A model generated the notes under the pieces. The model searched no databases and was not told where the DNA came from. It worked only from the letters and a program-made list of their open reading frames with translations. DNA of 33,248 bases, from assembly GCA_964541895.1 (NCBI GenBank), contig CAZISM010000054.1, forward strand, positions 1 through 33,248. Direction: 5' to 3'. Both the position numbers and the translations under genes were made by a program. Shown here piece after piece: positions 5,922 through 14,850 of the stretch (position 1 is its first letter; every line of letters begins with the position of its first letter). The DNA is from CAZISM01 sp964541895 (GTDB lineage Bacteria > Zhuqueibacterota > Zhuqueibacteria > Residuimicrobiales > Residuimicrobiaceae).

Positions 5922-6902
5922 CTAGCGGGGCTGCGCCATCAGCTCGCGCAGGGCGCGCTGAAGCAGATTTTTCGCCAGAATGATTTTATAGCCGTTTCGA
6001 TCCAGCGCCATGGCCTCTTCCATTTCGGCGTTGGCGGCTTTTGCCAGCAGCTCTTCGGTTACCGGTTGGCCTTCCAGCAGCTGTTCCGCTTTTCGTGCCC
6101 GCCATGGTATCGGCGCCACACCGCCGAAAACGATGCGCAGATCGCGCACCGTCGTAAGGCCCACCTGCGCAGCCACGGCTACACTGACCATGGCAAAGTC
6201 AAAGGATTGCCGTTCGCGGAATTTGATATAATGTGAGCGCCGCTGCGGCTGTTTCGGCACCAGGATACGGGTGACAATCTCTTGCGGCGCCAGCACGTTT
6301 TCGTGATGAACTTCTTTGGAGGGCAGCACGAAAAAATTCTCCAGAGCCAGTCGGTTTTCACCTTTGGGATGGCGGATTATCACGCCGGCGTTCAGGGCCA
6401 GCAGCATCGGCGCCAGGTCCGAAGGATGCACGATGAAACAGGGATCGCCGCCCAGAATGGCGTGATACTTGTTGTCGCCGTTGACCGCATAACAGACATC
6501 GCCGCCTTTGCGCAGACAGGGAAAGAGGCGGTTGCGATAGTACCAGCAGCGCGGCCGCTGACAGAGATTGCCGCCGACGGTGCCCATGTTGCGCAACTGC
6601 AGGGTGGCGACGGATAGCGCCGCTTCCCGCAAGCCGGTGATGGCCTGCACCGCCGGATGCGCGGCCAGCTCCGTCAGGGTGGTCACGGCGCCGATGTCGA
6701 TCTCTTTTTTATTTTCTTTGATGCCGGATAATTCCGTCAGGGCGTTCAGGTAAATGACCTGCTCCGGCGCCAGCAAACCCTCTTTCATGCGCGCCAGCGC
6801 ATCGGTGCCGCCGGCGTAGGGCAGGGTGATGCCTTCCTGACTCGCCAGCAGGTTGGGCAACGTGGCCGCTTTTTTCGGCTGCACAAAGGTAAAGTTTTTC
6901 AT
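5922..6902 (-). CDS. aldehyde/xanthine-type oxidoreductase, FAD-binding subunit (PaoB/YagS-like)
   Basis: The medium subunit of a molybdenum hydroxylase; it passes electrons from the Fe-S subunit to FAD and an acceptor. It has 326 residues, close to E. coli PaoB. An N-terminal FAD_binding_5 domain shows AGGTD (30-34) and GTVGGNLCQ (107-115). A C-terminal CO_deh_flav_C domain follows from about residue 215 (FREROSFDF-type SxxKFRERQSFDFA region). Cys114, Cys119, Cys129 and Cys137 form a cluster pattern within NLCQRPRCWYYR and FPCLRKGGDVC. This pattern is diagnostic of the PaoB subgroup, whose FAD subunit carries an extra [4Fe-4S] cluster. It is the last gene of the operon, 3 bp after the Mo subunit gene. 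The physiological substrate is unknown, but aldehydes are likely. Confidence 0.9.
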   Translation of the reverse strand: MKNFTFVQPKKAATLPNLLASQEGITLPYAGGTDALARMKEGLLAPEQVIYLNALTELSGIKENKKEIDIGAVTTLTELAAHPAVQAITGLREAALSVATLQLRNMGTVGGNLCQRPRCWYYRNRLFPCLRKGGDVCYAVNGDNKYHAILGGDPCFIVHPSDLAPMLLALNAGVIIRHPKGENRLALENFFVLPSKEVHHENVLAPQEIVTRILVPKQPQRRSHYIKFRERQSFDFAMVSVAVAAQVGLTTVRDLRIVFGGVAPIPWRARKAEQLLEGQPVTEELLAKAANAEMEEAMALDRNGYKIILAKNLLQRALRELMAQPR

Positions 6903-6905
6903 CTC

Positions 6906-9011
6906 TCAGCCCTCCTGCCTGGCCAAAGCGGTGAGAATTTTATCCGGCGTGATCGGCAGTTCGCGAATGCGCGCGCCGCAGGCGTTGGCCACGGCGTTGG
7001 CAATGGCGGCAAGGCCCGGAATGGCCGGCGGCTCGCCCAGACCGATGACACCGCGATGGGATTCGTCGATGAGGGTGACATCGAATTCCGGCATTTCCCA
7101 GGCGCCGGGGATCTTGTAATTCTCCATGTTGGGATTGACCATCAGGCCGGTGTCAACGTTCATGATGCGGTTTTCCAGCATGGCGTAGCCGATCTCGCCG
7201 ATGATGGCGCCGTTGACCTGATTTTTCGCTGTCAGCATGTTCAGCACCAGCCCGCAATCCTGCACCGCCACCATGCGTTTGATGCGGACACGCCCGGTTT
7301 CGGTGTCCACCTCCACCTCTGCGAATTGACAGCCGGCGGTGCCGACGTCGGACAATCCTTCCGCCCAGTTGTGCTGCTCCTGAATCGGTGCGGCCAGCAG
7401 GGCGCATGCTTTCTTCCAGGTCAGTTTTTTGCTGCGGTCGGTTCTGGAATGAATGCTTTTATCCTCGCAGATGAGATCGTCGGCGCTGACCTGCCAGGCT
7501 GCCGCAACCTGTTCCAGCAGCCGGGCTTTGGCTTTTTCGGCCGCCAGCTTGATCGGCGGACTGATGGAGGGTGCGGTCACCGAGCCGCCGCTGGCAGGTG
7601 CAAAGGGAAAATCACTTTCGCCGATGAGCGGTTTAACATCCGCCAGGTCCAGGCCCAGTTCTTCTGCTACCAGCGCCGTTACGACAGTGCGGGTGCCAAC
7701 GCCGATGTCCTGTGTCCCGATTCTGACATCCACGGCACCGTCCGGGTAGATGGAGACGATGGCAGCGGTCTCTTTGACGCCGCCGCCGCCCCAGCGGCCG
7801 CTGCCCATGCCGATGCCGCGCTTGACCGGACCGCTGTCGCTGTTGTCCGGCCGGCGGTCCGGCCAGCCGATTTTTTCAGCGCCCAGCAGATACTCTTTTT
7901 GTCGCGTAGGGTTGGGATCGTTTTTCTGTCGCAGCTGCAGCGGATCCATATTCAGCGTTTTCGCCAGCTCATCCATGATGGAATCCATCGCAAACGAAGC
8001 CTGGGGATGGCCGGGTGCGCGCATGGGCGCGCCGGGTCCGGCGTTGATGTGGACGTCGTGATGAATGGTCTGGTAATTGGGAATCTTGTAAATGTACGGC
8101 TGCGGGACGCCGGCGCCGGTGCCGATACCGGCGGTGCCGAAAGATTCCATCTGAAAGGCAACCAGGGTGCCGTCTTTTTTAGCGCCGATTTTGATTTTTT
8201 GGGTGCTGGAGGGGCGATTGCCGGTACCCAGCAGCTCTTCTTCACGATCCAGCATCAGCTTTACCGGCGCCCCGGCCTTTTGCGCCAGCCGCGCAGCGAT
8301 AAAGTTATAGCTCTTGGGTCCGAACTTGCTGCCAAAACCGCCGCCCATGTGATGGGTGATGACGTGGATTTTGTTTTCCGGAATGTTCAGCCCTTTGGCC
8401 ATGCCGCTGCGGGTGCCGTGCACGCCCTGGGTGGAATCCCAGACATAGAGCTCGTCGCCCTCCCATTTGACCACGCAGCCGTGCGTCTCCAGGGTGCAAT
8501 GCACCTGCACCGGCAAGTGGTAGGTGCGCTCGATGACGACGTCCGCTTCGGCAAAGCCGGCGATGATATCGCCTTCGGAGCGCTGTTGCGGTTTGCCCAG
8601 ATTGGTTTCGCGATGGCTGAACACCCGTGCGGCGCCCTCTTTTTTCGCCTCTTCGGCGGTGACGACAAACGGCAGCACGTCGTACTCGACCTTGAAAAGC
8701 GCCAGCACGTCGTTGGCCAGATCTTCGCTGGTGGCGGCCACGGCCGCCACTTCGTCGCCGACGAACAGTACTTCGTCCTTCAGGTCCGTGAGCACCGCCT
8801 TGACGCCGGCCACGGCCAGCACCTGGCTGGCGTCGATGCTTTTAATTTTGGCATGGGGATGAGGGCTGCGCAGGATGCGGGCATGGAGCATGCCCGGCAG
8901 TTGAATGTCATAGGTATAGCGGGCGCGACCGGTGACCTTTTCTGCGCCATCCACCCGGGTGTAGGATTTGCCCAGGAATTTCATGTCAGAGAGCTTTTTC
9001 CAGGCTGCCAT
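6906..9011 (-). CDS. aldehyde oxidoreductase, molybdenum-binding subunit (PaoC/YagR-like)
   Basis: The large catalytic subunit of a xanthine-oxidase-family enzyme that hydroxylates aldehydes to acids. It has 701 residues. The N-terminal Ald_Xan_dh_C domain begins at about residue 10 (GKSYTRVDGAEKVTGRARYTYD). The Moco-binding domains include HHMGGGFGSKFG, a glycine-rich cofactor loop, and GTQDIGVGTRTV. The predicted catalytic Glu is Glu660 in GLGEPPAIPG, as in PaoC and xanthine dehydrogenase. It lacks its own signal peptide, so it would be exported with the Tat-bearing small subunit. It lies between the 2Fe-2S gene (2 bp gap) and the FAD gene (3 bp gap). No PaoD/XdhC-type maturation factor is in the window. 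A large antisense ORF here is a codon-bias shadow. Confidence 0.92.
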   Translation of the reverse strand: MAAWKKLSDMKFLGKSYTRVDGAEKVTGRARYTYDIQLPGMLHARILRSPHPHAKIKSIDASQVLAVAGVKAVLTDLKDEVLFVGDEVAAVAATSEDLANDVLALFKVEYDVLPFVVTAEEAKKEGAARVFSHRETNLGKPQQRSEGDIIAGFAEADVVIERTYHLPVQVHCTLETHGCVVKWEGDELYVWDSTQGVHGTRSGMAKGLNIPENKIHVITHHMGGGFGSKFGPKSYNFIAARLAQKAGAPVKLMLDREEELLGTGNRPSSTQKIKIGAKKDGTLVAFQMESFGTAGIGTGAGVPQPYIYKIPNYQTIHHDVHINAGPGAPMRAPGHPQASFAMDSIMDELAKTLNMDPLQLRQKNDPNPTRQKEYLLGAEKIGWPDRRPDNSDSGPVKRGIGMGSGRWGGGGVKETAAIVSIYPDGAVDVRIGTQDIGVGTRTVVTALVAEELGLDLADVKPLIGESDFPFAPASGGSVTAPSISPPIKLAAEKAKARLLEQVAAAWQVSADDLICEDKSIHSRTDRSKKLTWKKACALLAAPIQEQHNWAEGLSDVGTAGCQFAEVEVDTETGRVRIKRMVAVQDCGLVLNMLTAKNQVNGAIIGEIGYAMLENRIMNVDTGLMVNPNMENYKIPGAWEMPEFDVTLIDESHRGVIGLGEPPAIPGLAAIANAVANACGARIRELPITPDKILTALARQEG

Positions 9012-9013
9012 GA

Positions 9014-9640
9014 TCAGCCTCCTTTGCGCATGGATTTGGCCGCGTCCTGAACAGCGGCGAAAACGTGCGGATAGGTGCCGCAGCGGCAGAGGTTACCGGA
9101 GACGCCGTCTTTGATTTCATCCAGGGTGGGATCGGGATTTTCCCGCAGCAGGGAAACGCAGGAGACCACGAATCCGGAGGTGCAGAAACCGCATTGCAGG
9201 GCGTCGTGGCTGATGAACGCTTTTTGTACCGGATGGAGCTCGCGGGCGTCGGCAAACCCTTCGACGGTTTCAATAACGCCGCCCTGGGCAGAGATGGCGA
9301 GCAGGCTGCAGGCCAGCACGGTCCTGCCATTGAGAATGATGGTGCAGGCGCCGCATTCGCCGCGATTGCAGACCCGCTTGCTGCCGGTCAAGCCCAAATG
9401 GTCACGGATGGCATCCAGCAGGGTCAGGCGCGGTTCGACGGTGACGGATACTTTTTTGCCGTTAAGGGTGAACTGCAGGGGAACGGCTTGCGGCCCCTGG
9501 GTCAGGGCGCCTTCCGCCTGAGCCGCGGCGTCGCGGGATGAGAGGGTGGCGGACACGGCAGTGGCGCCGGCGATGCCGCCGCCCAGGCCTTTGAGAAAGC
9601 CTCGACGGGATACGCCCGTCTTTTGCTGCTTGTTACTCAT
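9014..9640 (-). CDS. aldehyde oxidoreductase, 2Fe-2S subunit with Tat signal (PaoA/YagT-like)
   Basis: The small subunit that carries two [2Fe-2S] clusters. It has 208 residues. Residues 1-40 are a twin-arginine signal (SRRGFLKGLGGGIAGA), so the assembled complex is expected in the periplasm, as for E. coli PaoABC. The plant-type cluster motif is CNRGECGACTIILNGRTVLAC, in abbreviated form C-x4-C-x2-C-x11-C. The second cluster uses QCGFCTSG and NLCRCGTYPH. A frame extension upstream to 9688 exists, but the ATG at 9640 has GGGAG about 6 nt before it and places the RR motif near the N-terminus. It is the first gene of the operon, about 80 nt downstream of a near-consensus promoter. Confidence 0.93.
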   Translation of the reverse strand: MSNKQQKTGVSRRGFLKGLGGGIAGATAVSATLSSRDAAAQAEGALTQGPQAVPLQFTLNGKKVSVTVEPRLTLLDAIRDHLGLTGSKRVCNRGECGACTIILNGRTVLACSLLAISAQGGVIETVEGFADARELHPVQKAFISHDALQCGFCTSGFVVSCVSLLRENPDPTLDEIKDGVSGNLCRCGTYPHVFAAVQDAAKSMRKGG

Positions 9641-9725
9641 GCGCTTCTCCCGTTTTGGTGGAATTGATAATGGTACGAAAGGAAGCATACAGGCGCACAG
9701 GATCGAATGCGGGTCCTTCGCTTAA

Positions 9726-9754
9726 AATATAGCAGGTCAACTCTGCAATGTCAA
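9726..9754 (-). promoter_or_regulatory. strong sigma-70-type promoter of the PaoABC-like operon
   Basis: On the minus strand, TTGACA (9749-9754), 17 nt, TATATT (9726-9731): a perfect -35 and a 5/6 -10. The leader to the ATG at 9640 is about 80 nt. Confidence 0.75.
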
Positions 9755-9764
9755 TGATTTTTTA

Positions 9765-9793
9765 TTGATTCTTAATTGAAAATTATTTATTAT
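9765..9793 (+). promoter_or_regulatory. candidate promoter of the PTS operon
   Basis: TTGATT (9765-9770), 17 nt, TATTAT (9788-9793), in an AT-rich stretch before the IIC gene. Other -10-like hexamers lie close by (TATACT at 9806), so the exact position is uncertain. Confidence 0.4.
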
Positions 9794-9838
9794 TTAGTCT
9801 ATTACTATACTCCGGGTTTTCGGTGAGGAAGGGTTGCC

Positions 9839-10516
9839 TTGAACAAGCTGATGTTACTTTCCCTTTGGGGCGGCATAGTGGCCCTCGATACCACAGCGGC
9901 TCTTCAGATTCTGATTTCTCACCCCCTGGTCTCCTGCTCTGTGGTCGGCTTTATTCTGGGCCAGGTTAAAATCGGTTTTCTGATCGGTGTGGTATTGGAA
10001 CTGGTGTGGCTGAACGAACTGCCCATCGGCGCGGCGCCTTTTTCGGAAGGGAACATCGGCGCCACGGTGGCGGCGGCGGCGGCCATTCTGGTAATCGGAC
10101 AGACGCAGCGGATGGAAGTGACGATTCCGCTGGCCTGCGTCCTCGGCATCGGCGTCAGCATGCTGGGCGGCTACGGCGTGATCCTGGTGCGCAGGATCAA
10201 CAACGCCCTCTATACCCGGCTGATCGAATCGGCGGTGATCACGCCGGGCCTGATTGTGCGCACCCATTTCCTGGGCATGGTCATCATGTTTCTCGGCGGT
10301 TTTCTGCTGACAGCGGCAACAACCGCTCTGGCCTATGGCGTGCTGCTGTGGATCGTGCCGCTGATCCCGGTGAGTTGGGATGTGCGCTTGTGGCCGATCC
10401 TGGGAGCGTTTCTCGGCGTAGGCTGCGCCGTGTTGCTCTATATGTTTGTTACGAAAAAGAACTGGTGGTTGCTCATTGTCGGCGCGGCGCTGGGCGCGCT
10501 CTTTCTTCTTGAATAA
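9839..10516 (+). CDS. PTS system, mannose/fructose/sorbose family, EIIC component
   Basis: One of two membrane subunits of a mannose-type PTS permease. It has 225 residues and about six hydrophobic segments. The N-terminal block ALDTTAALQILISHPLVSC and the GQVKIGFLIGVVLELVWLNELPIGA region match the EIIC (EII-Sor) family. The start is TTG with GAGGAAGGG about 5-14 nt upstream; no in-frame ATG fits. It is the first gene of a four-gene operon and is followed 10 bp later by IID. IIA and IIB genes are not present beside it, although the family needs them for phosphotransfer. Confidence 0.92.
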   Translation: MNKLMLLSLWGGIVALDTTAALQILISHPLVSCSVVGFILGQVKIGFLIGVVLELVWLNELPIGAAPFSEGNIGATVAAAAAILVIGQTQRMEVTIPLACVLGIGVSMLGGYGVILVRRINNALYTRLIESAVITPGLIVRTHFLGMVIMFLGGFLLTAATTALAYGVLLWIVPLIPVSWDVRLWPILGAFLGVGCAVLLYMFVTKKNWWLLIVGAALGALFLLE

Positions 10517-10526
10517 GGACGATGCC

Positions 10527-11261
10527 ATGCGACGCGTTTCGTTGATCGACATGTACTGGCGCTGCTTCTGTATCCAGGGATCTTGGAGCTACAAGGCCAT
10601 GATCGGGCTGGGCTTTTGCTTTTGCGCGCTGCCGATCCTGAGGGCGATGCAAAAGAGTGACGAAGAACGTCGGCAGTTTTTGCTGCGGCATCTGGAATTT
10701 TTCAACAGCCACCCCTTCTTCGTCAGTTGGAGTCTGGGCGCCGTCGCCAAACTGGAAGAGGAGGCGGTGCGCAAGAGCTGGCCGGATGTGGCCCCCATTT
10801 CTGTTTTCAAGCAGCGTATGATGGGGCCGCTTGGCGCCATCGGCGACCGCCTGTTCTGGAGCGGATTAAAACCGGCGGTGGCGGCGCTGTCGGTCTGGCT
10901 GGCCCTGGAGATCGGCTGGATCGCTCTGCCGGTGCTGCTCATCCTCTACAACGCGCCGGTGTTCTATTTCCGCGGCCTCGGTTTGAGCCTGAGCTACAAA
11001 AAAGGATTTGACGTGGTGCAGTATTTCTCCATGCGCCGCTTTCAACCCTGGATCGATGTCTGCGCCGGCCTGGGAGCGCTGTTCACCGGCATGTGCCTGA
11101 TGGCCGCGGCGCACTGGACATTGGCAAAGAACTTTAAATTCCTTATGGCGTTTGTTATATCACTACCACTCGCCCTGGTGTTGCTGCATCTGAAACGGTC
11201 CATCAACCTGATTATGGTCCTCTGTATGGCCATGGCGATTTTGTGCGGCATTGTGTTTTAA
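10527..11261 (+). CDS. PTS system, mannose/fructose/sorbose family, EIID component
   Basis: The partner membrane subunit of EIIC. It has 244 residues. Family features are the N-terminal RCFCIQGSWSYKAMIGLGF, the HLEFFNSHPFF block, and the hallmark MGPLGAIGDRLFW (IID proteins have GPLAGIGDSLFW here). Hydrophobic segments fill the C-terminal half. The frame is open upstream inside the IIC gene, but the ATG at 10527 has AAGGA 7 nt before it and matches IID N-termini. HPr follows 18 bp later. Confidence 0.92.
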   Translation: MRRVSLIDMYWRCFCIQGSWSYKAMIGLGFCFCALPILRAMQKSDEERRQFLLRHLEFFNSHPFFVSWSLGAVAKLEEEAVRKSWPDVAPISVFKQRMMGPLGAIGDRLFWSGLKPAVAALSVWLALEIGWIALPVLLILYNAPVFYFRGLGLSLSYKKGFDVVQYFSMRRFQPWIDVCAGLGALFTGMCLMAAAHWTLAKNFKFLMAFVISLPLALVLLHLKRSINLIMVLCMAMAILCGIVF

Positions 11262-11279
11262 CAAAGACGACGAGTCACA

Positions 11280-11549
11280 ATGATCAATAAAAAGGTAGTC
11301 ATCAAGAACAAGTTGGGTATTCACGCCAGACCGGCAGGGCAATTGGTCCGAGAAGCCTCCAGGTTCAAAAGCATGGTGTATATCGGCCGCAACGGCAACG
11401 AGGTCAACGGCAAGAGTATTATGGGTGTGCTGATGCTGGCCGCCGCCTGCGGCACCACGCTGGAACTGCGCATCGACGGCGAAGATGAGTATGCCGCCAT
11501 GGCCGCTCTGGTCGATCTGATTGAAGTTAAAAAATTCGACGAAGAGTAA
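11280..11549 (+). CDS. ptsH: phosphocarrier protein HPr
   Basis: An 89-residue HPr that relays phosphate from enzyme I to PTS IIA domains. His15 lies in GIHARPAG, the phosphorylation site. Ser46 lies in NGKSIMGVLML at the position phosphorylated by HPr kinase/phosphorylase in Firmicutes and many Proteobacteria, so regulation through HPrK is possible. It sits between IID and enzyme I, 4 bp before the enzyme I start. No other phosphocarrier is in the window. Confidence 0.95.
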   Translation: MINKKVVIKNKLGIHARPAGQLVREASRFKSMVYIGRNGNEVNGKSIMGVLMLAAACGTTLELRIDGEDEYAAMAALVDLIEVKKFDEE

Positions 11550-11553
11550 CGAC

Positions 11554-13341
11554 ATGAATCCAGTACGCCGTGACCAGAAAGAATTTGCACTCAACGGTGT
11601 GGCGGTCTCGCCCGGCATCGTGATCGGCAAGGCGTTCGTACTGTACGGCGATGCCGTCAAGGTGGAGCCGAAAGGATTGCGCAGCGATGCGGTCCAGGAC
11701 GAGATCGAAAAATTTCTCACCGCCCTCGAACGGACGCGGGAAGAGCTGCAGGGTTTCAGAAATCTGGCGGCGCAACGGCTGGGTGAAAAAGACGCCGCGA
11801 TTTTCGAAGTGCATCAGATGCTGCTGCAGGACGAGGCGGTGCGCGACGAGATCATCACCCGCATCCGTGAGGAAAAGAAAAACGCCGATCACATCGTCGC
11901 CGAGACCATCGCCAAATACGAAGCCGTTTTCGATGGCGCGACGGACGAGTACTTTCGTGCCCGCGCCGCCGATCTGCGCGATATCAAATGGCGCGTCATT
12001 CGCCATATCCAGGGCGAGGAGGCCTTTAAACCGGAAAGCATCACCGAGCCGGTGATCCTGATCGCCCGCGATCTCACGCCGTCGGATACCATCAAACTGG
12101 ATCGCAGCAAGGTGCTCGGCTTTGCCACCGAATTGGGCAGCCGCACCTCGCATGCGGCTATCCTGGCTCGGTCGCTCAAAGTGCCCTCGGTGGTGGGACT
12201 GGTCGACGCCTGCCAGACTTCCAGCAGCGGCACCATGGTCATCCTGGACGGCAACGCCGGCGTTCTGATCCTGAACCCCGGCAGCGAGACCCTCAACCGC
12301 TATCGCAAGCTCCAGCGCGAGTACAGCCGCTTTGAAAACAATCTTTCGCGCATTCGCCTGCTGCCGGCCCGCACCAAGGACGGCAAAGAGATCGAGCTCT
12401 CCGCCAATATCGAGTTTTTTGACGAAATCAAGAGCGTGCAGGAAGCGGGCGCGCGCGGGGTGGGACTCTACCGCACCGAATACCTATATCTCATGGGCGA
12501 GGGCCTGCCGACCGAAGAAGCGCAGACCGAAGAGTACAGTCGCATCATCAAAGCGCTGAAAGGCAATCCGCTGACCGTGCGCACCTTTGATATCGGCGGC
12601 GATAAGGCACAAAAATATTTTTCCATACCCCACGAAGCCAATCCGTTTTTGGGCTTTCGGGGCGTACGCCTGTACCAGCGCAACGAGGAGGTGTTCCTGA
12701 CCCAGGTGCGGGCGGTGTTGCGGGCCAGTGTGCACGGGCCGGTGCGCATCATGTTTCCCATGATCGCCGCCGTCGAAGAGTTGCGCAACTGCAAAGCCAT
12801 CGTCGACCACGCCAGGAAACAGCTGACAAAGGAGGGGGTGCCCTTTTTTCCCGATATCCCCATCGGCGCCATGATCGAAGTGCCCTCAGCCGCCATCACC
12901 ACGGATCTGATCGCCCGGGAATGCGATTTCCTCAGCATCGGCACCAACGACCTGATTCAGTATACCCTGGCTGTGGACCGCGGCAACAAATCCGTCGCCT
13001 ACCTCTACCGGAATTTTGACCCGGCGATCCTGCGGTTTTTGCGCAACATCATCCGCCAGGGCCACGAAGAGGGCGTTTGGGTGGGCATGTGCGGCGAAAT
13101 GGCCAGCGATCCCCTGGCCACCATGATGCTGATCGGCCTTGGTCTGGACGAGTTCAGCGTCAGCCCGGTATCGCTGCTGGTGATCAAGGAGATCATTCGC
13201 CAGGTCGATTTTGATGAATGCGAGAACCTCGCCACCGCCGCCATGACGCACGATACGCCACAAGCAGTTGAAAATTATATTCTTGGTATAATGAACAAAC
13301 GGTTCAAGCATCTCATGTTCAGCGATAGCGGGCTTTCCTGA
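11554..13341 (+). CDS. ptsI: phosphoenolpyruvate-protein phosphotransferase (PTS enzyme I)
   Basis: Enzyme I autophosphorylates from PEP and donates phosphate to HPr. It has 595 residues, normal length. The N-terminal HPr-binding domain starts with LNGVAVSPGIVIGKAF. The phospho-His swivel domain has active His200 in GSRTSHAAILAR. The C-terminal PEP-binding barrel has GVGLYRTEYLY, RTFDIGGDKA, GFRGVRL, MFPMIA, GAMIEVPSA, SIGTNDLIQY and VGMCGEMASDP. The frame is open to 11521, but the ATG at 11554, just after the HPr stop, is preferred. It is the last gene of the PTS operon, and no clear terminator is seen in the 222-bp spacer after it. Confidence 0.95.
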   Translation: MNPVRRDQKEFALNGVAVSPGIVIGKAFVLYGDAVKVEPKGLRSDAVQDEIEKFLTALERTREELQGFRNLAAQRLGEKDAAIFEVHQMLLQDEAVRDEIITRIREEKKNADHIVAETIAKYEAVFDGATDEYFRARAADLRDIKWRVIRHIQGEEAFKPESITEPVILIARDLTPSDTIKLDRSKVLGFATELGSRTSHAAILARSLKVPSVVGLVDACQTSSSGTMVILDGNAGVLILNPGSETLNRYRKLQREYSRFENNLSRIRLLPARTKDGKEIELSANIEFFDEIKSVQEAGARGVGLYRTEYLYLMGEGLPTEEAQTEEYSRIIKALKGNPLTVRTFDIGGDKAQKYFSIPHEANPFLGFRGVRLYQRNEEVFLTQVRAVLRASVHGPVRIMFPMIAAVEELRNCKAIVDHARKQLTKEGVPFFPDIPIGAMIEVPSAAITTDLIARECDFLSIGTNDLIQYTLAVDRGNKSVAYLYRNFDPAILRFLRNIIRQGHEEGVWVGMCGEMASDPLATMMLIGLGLDEFSVSPVSLLVIKEIIRQVDFDECENLATAAMTHDTPQAVENYILGIMNKRFKHLMFSDSGLS

Positions 13342-13563
13342 GCAAATGCCGGAACAGGTGTACAGGTCAGCTGATTATCTCCTCACTTCAAGGCTCCAGA
13401 GAAACATGCCGGACAGTACGTCAACCTTCTGCACAAACGCGATATAGCATGTATGTTATGCCAATGCAGACCCTGGTTTGCGCAAATATGAATCGCTTTA
13501 CGATGTTTAATATATAAGTAACAAACTAACATTACTTTTATTTATCTATTCAAGGAGAAACGA

Positions 13564-14700
<1,137 letters not shown>

Positions 14701-14714
14701 TGTTGGGTCAAGTA

Positions 14715-14743
14715 AATGTCGGACACCTTTAAGGTCCGACATT
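14715..14743. repeat. 10-bp perfect hairpin between metK and ahcY
   Basis: AATGTCGGAC (14715-14724) pairs with GTCCGACATT (14734-14743) around a 9-nt loop. No T-tract follows, so it may be an attenuating or stabilising structure rather than a terminator. A smaller hairpin (TCCGTC-ATCAC-GACGGA) is at 14792-14808. Confidence 0.55.
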
Positions 14744-14850
14744 CAGTGCCGGCTATCCGGTCAGGATTTTTGCAAACGCCGGGCTTTTGTGTCCGTCATC
14801 ACGACGGATGATAAAGTTCGGCAGTAATTTTGTACTCAAACGGAGGTTCT

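Noticed and set aside
7056..9050. 664-codon open frame on the plus strand
   Set aside because: It is antisense to the molybdenum subunit gene, whose motifs are clear. The translation has no recognisable domain and arises from GC-rich codon bias.
13342..13563. SAM or SAH riboswitch upstream of metK
   Set aside because: I could not find the conserved core or stems of any known SAM/SAH riboswitch in this spacer, nor in 14701-14850 before ahcY.
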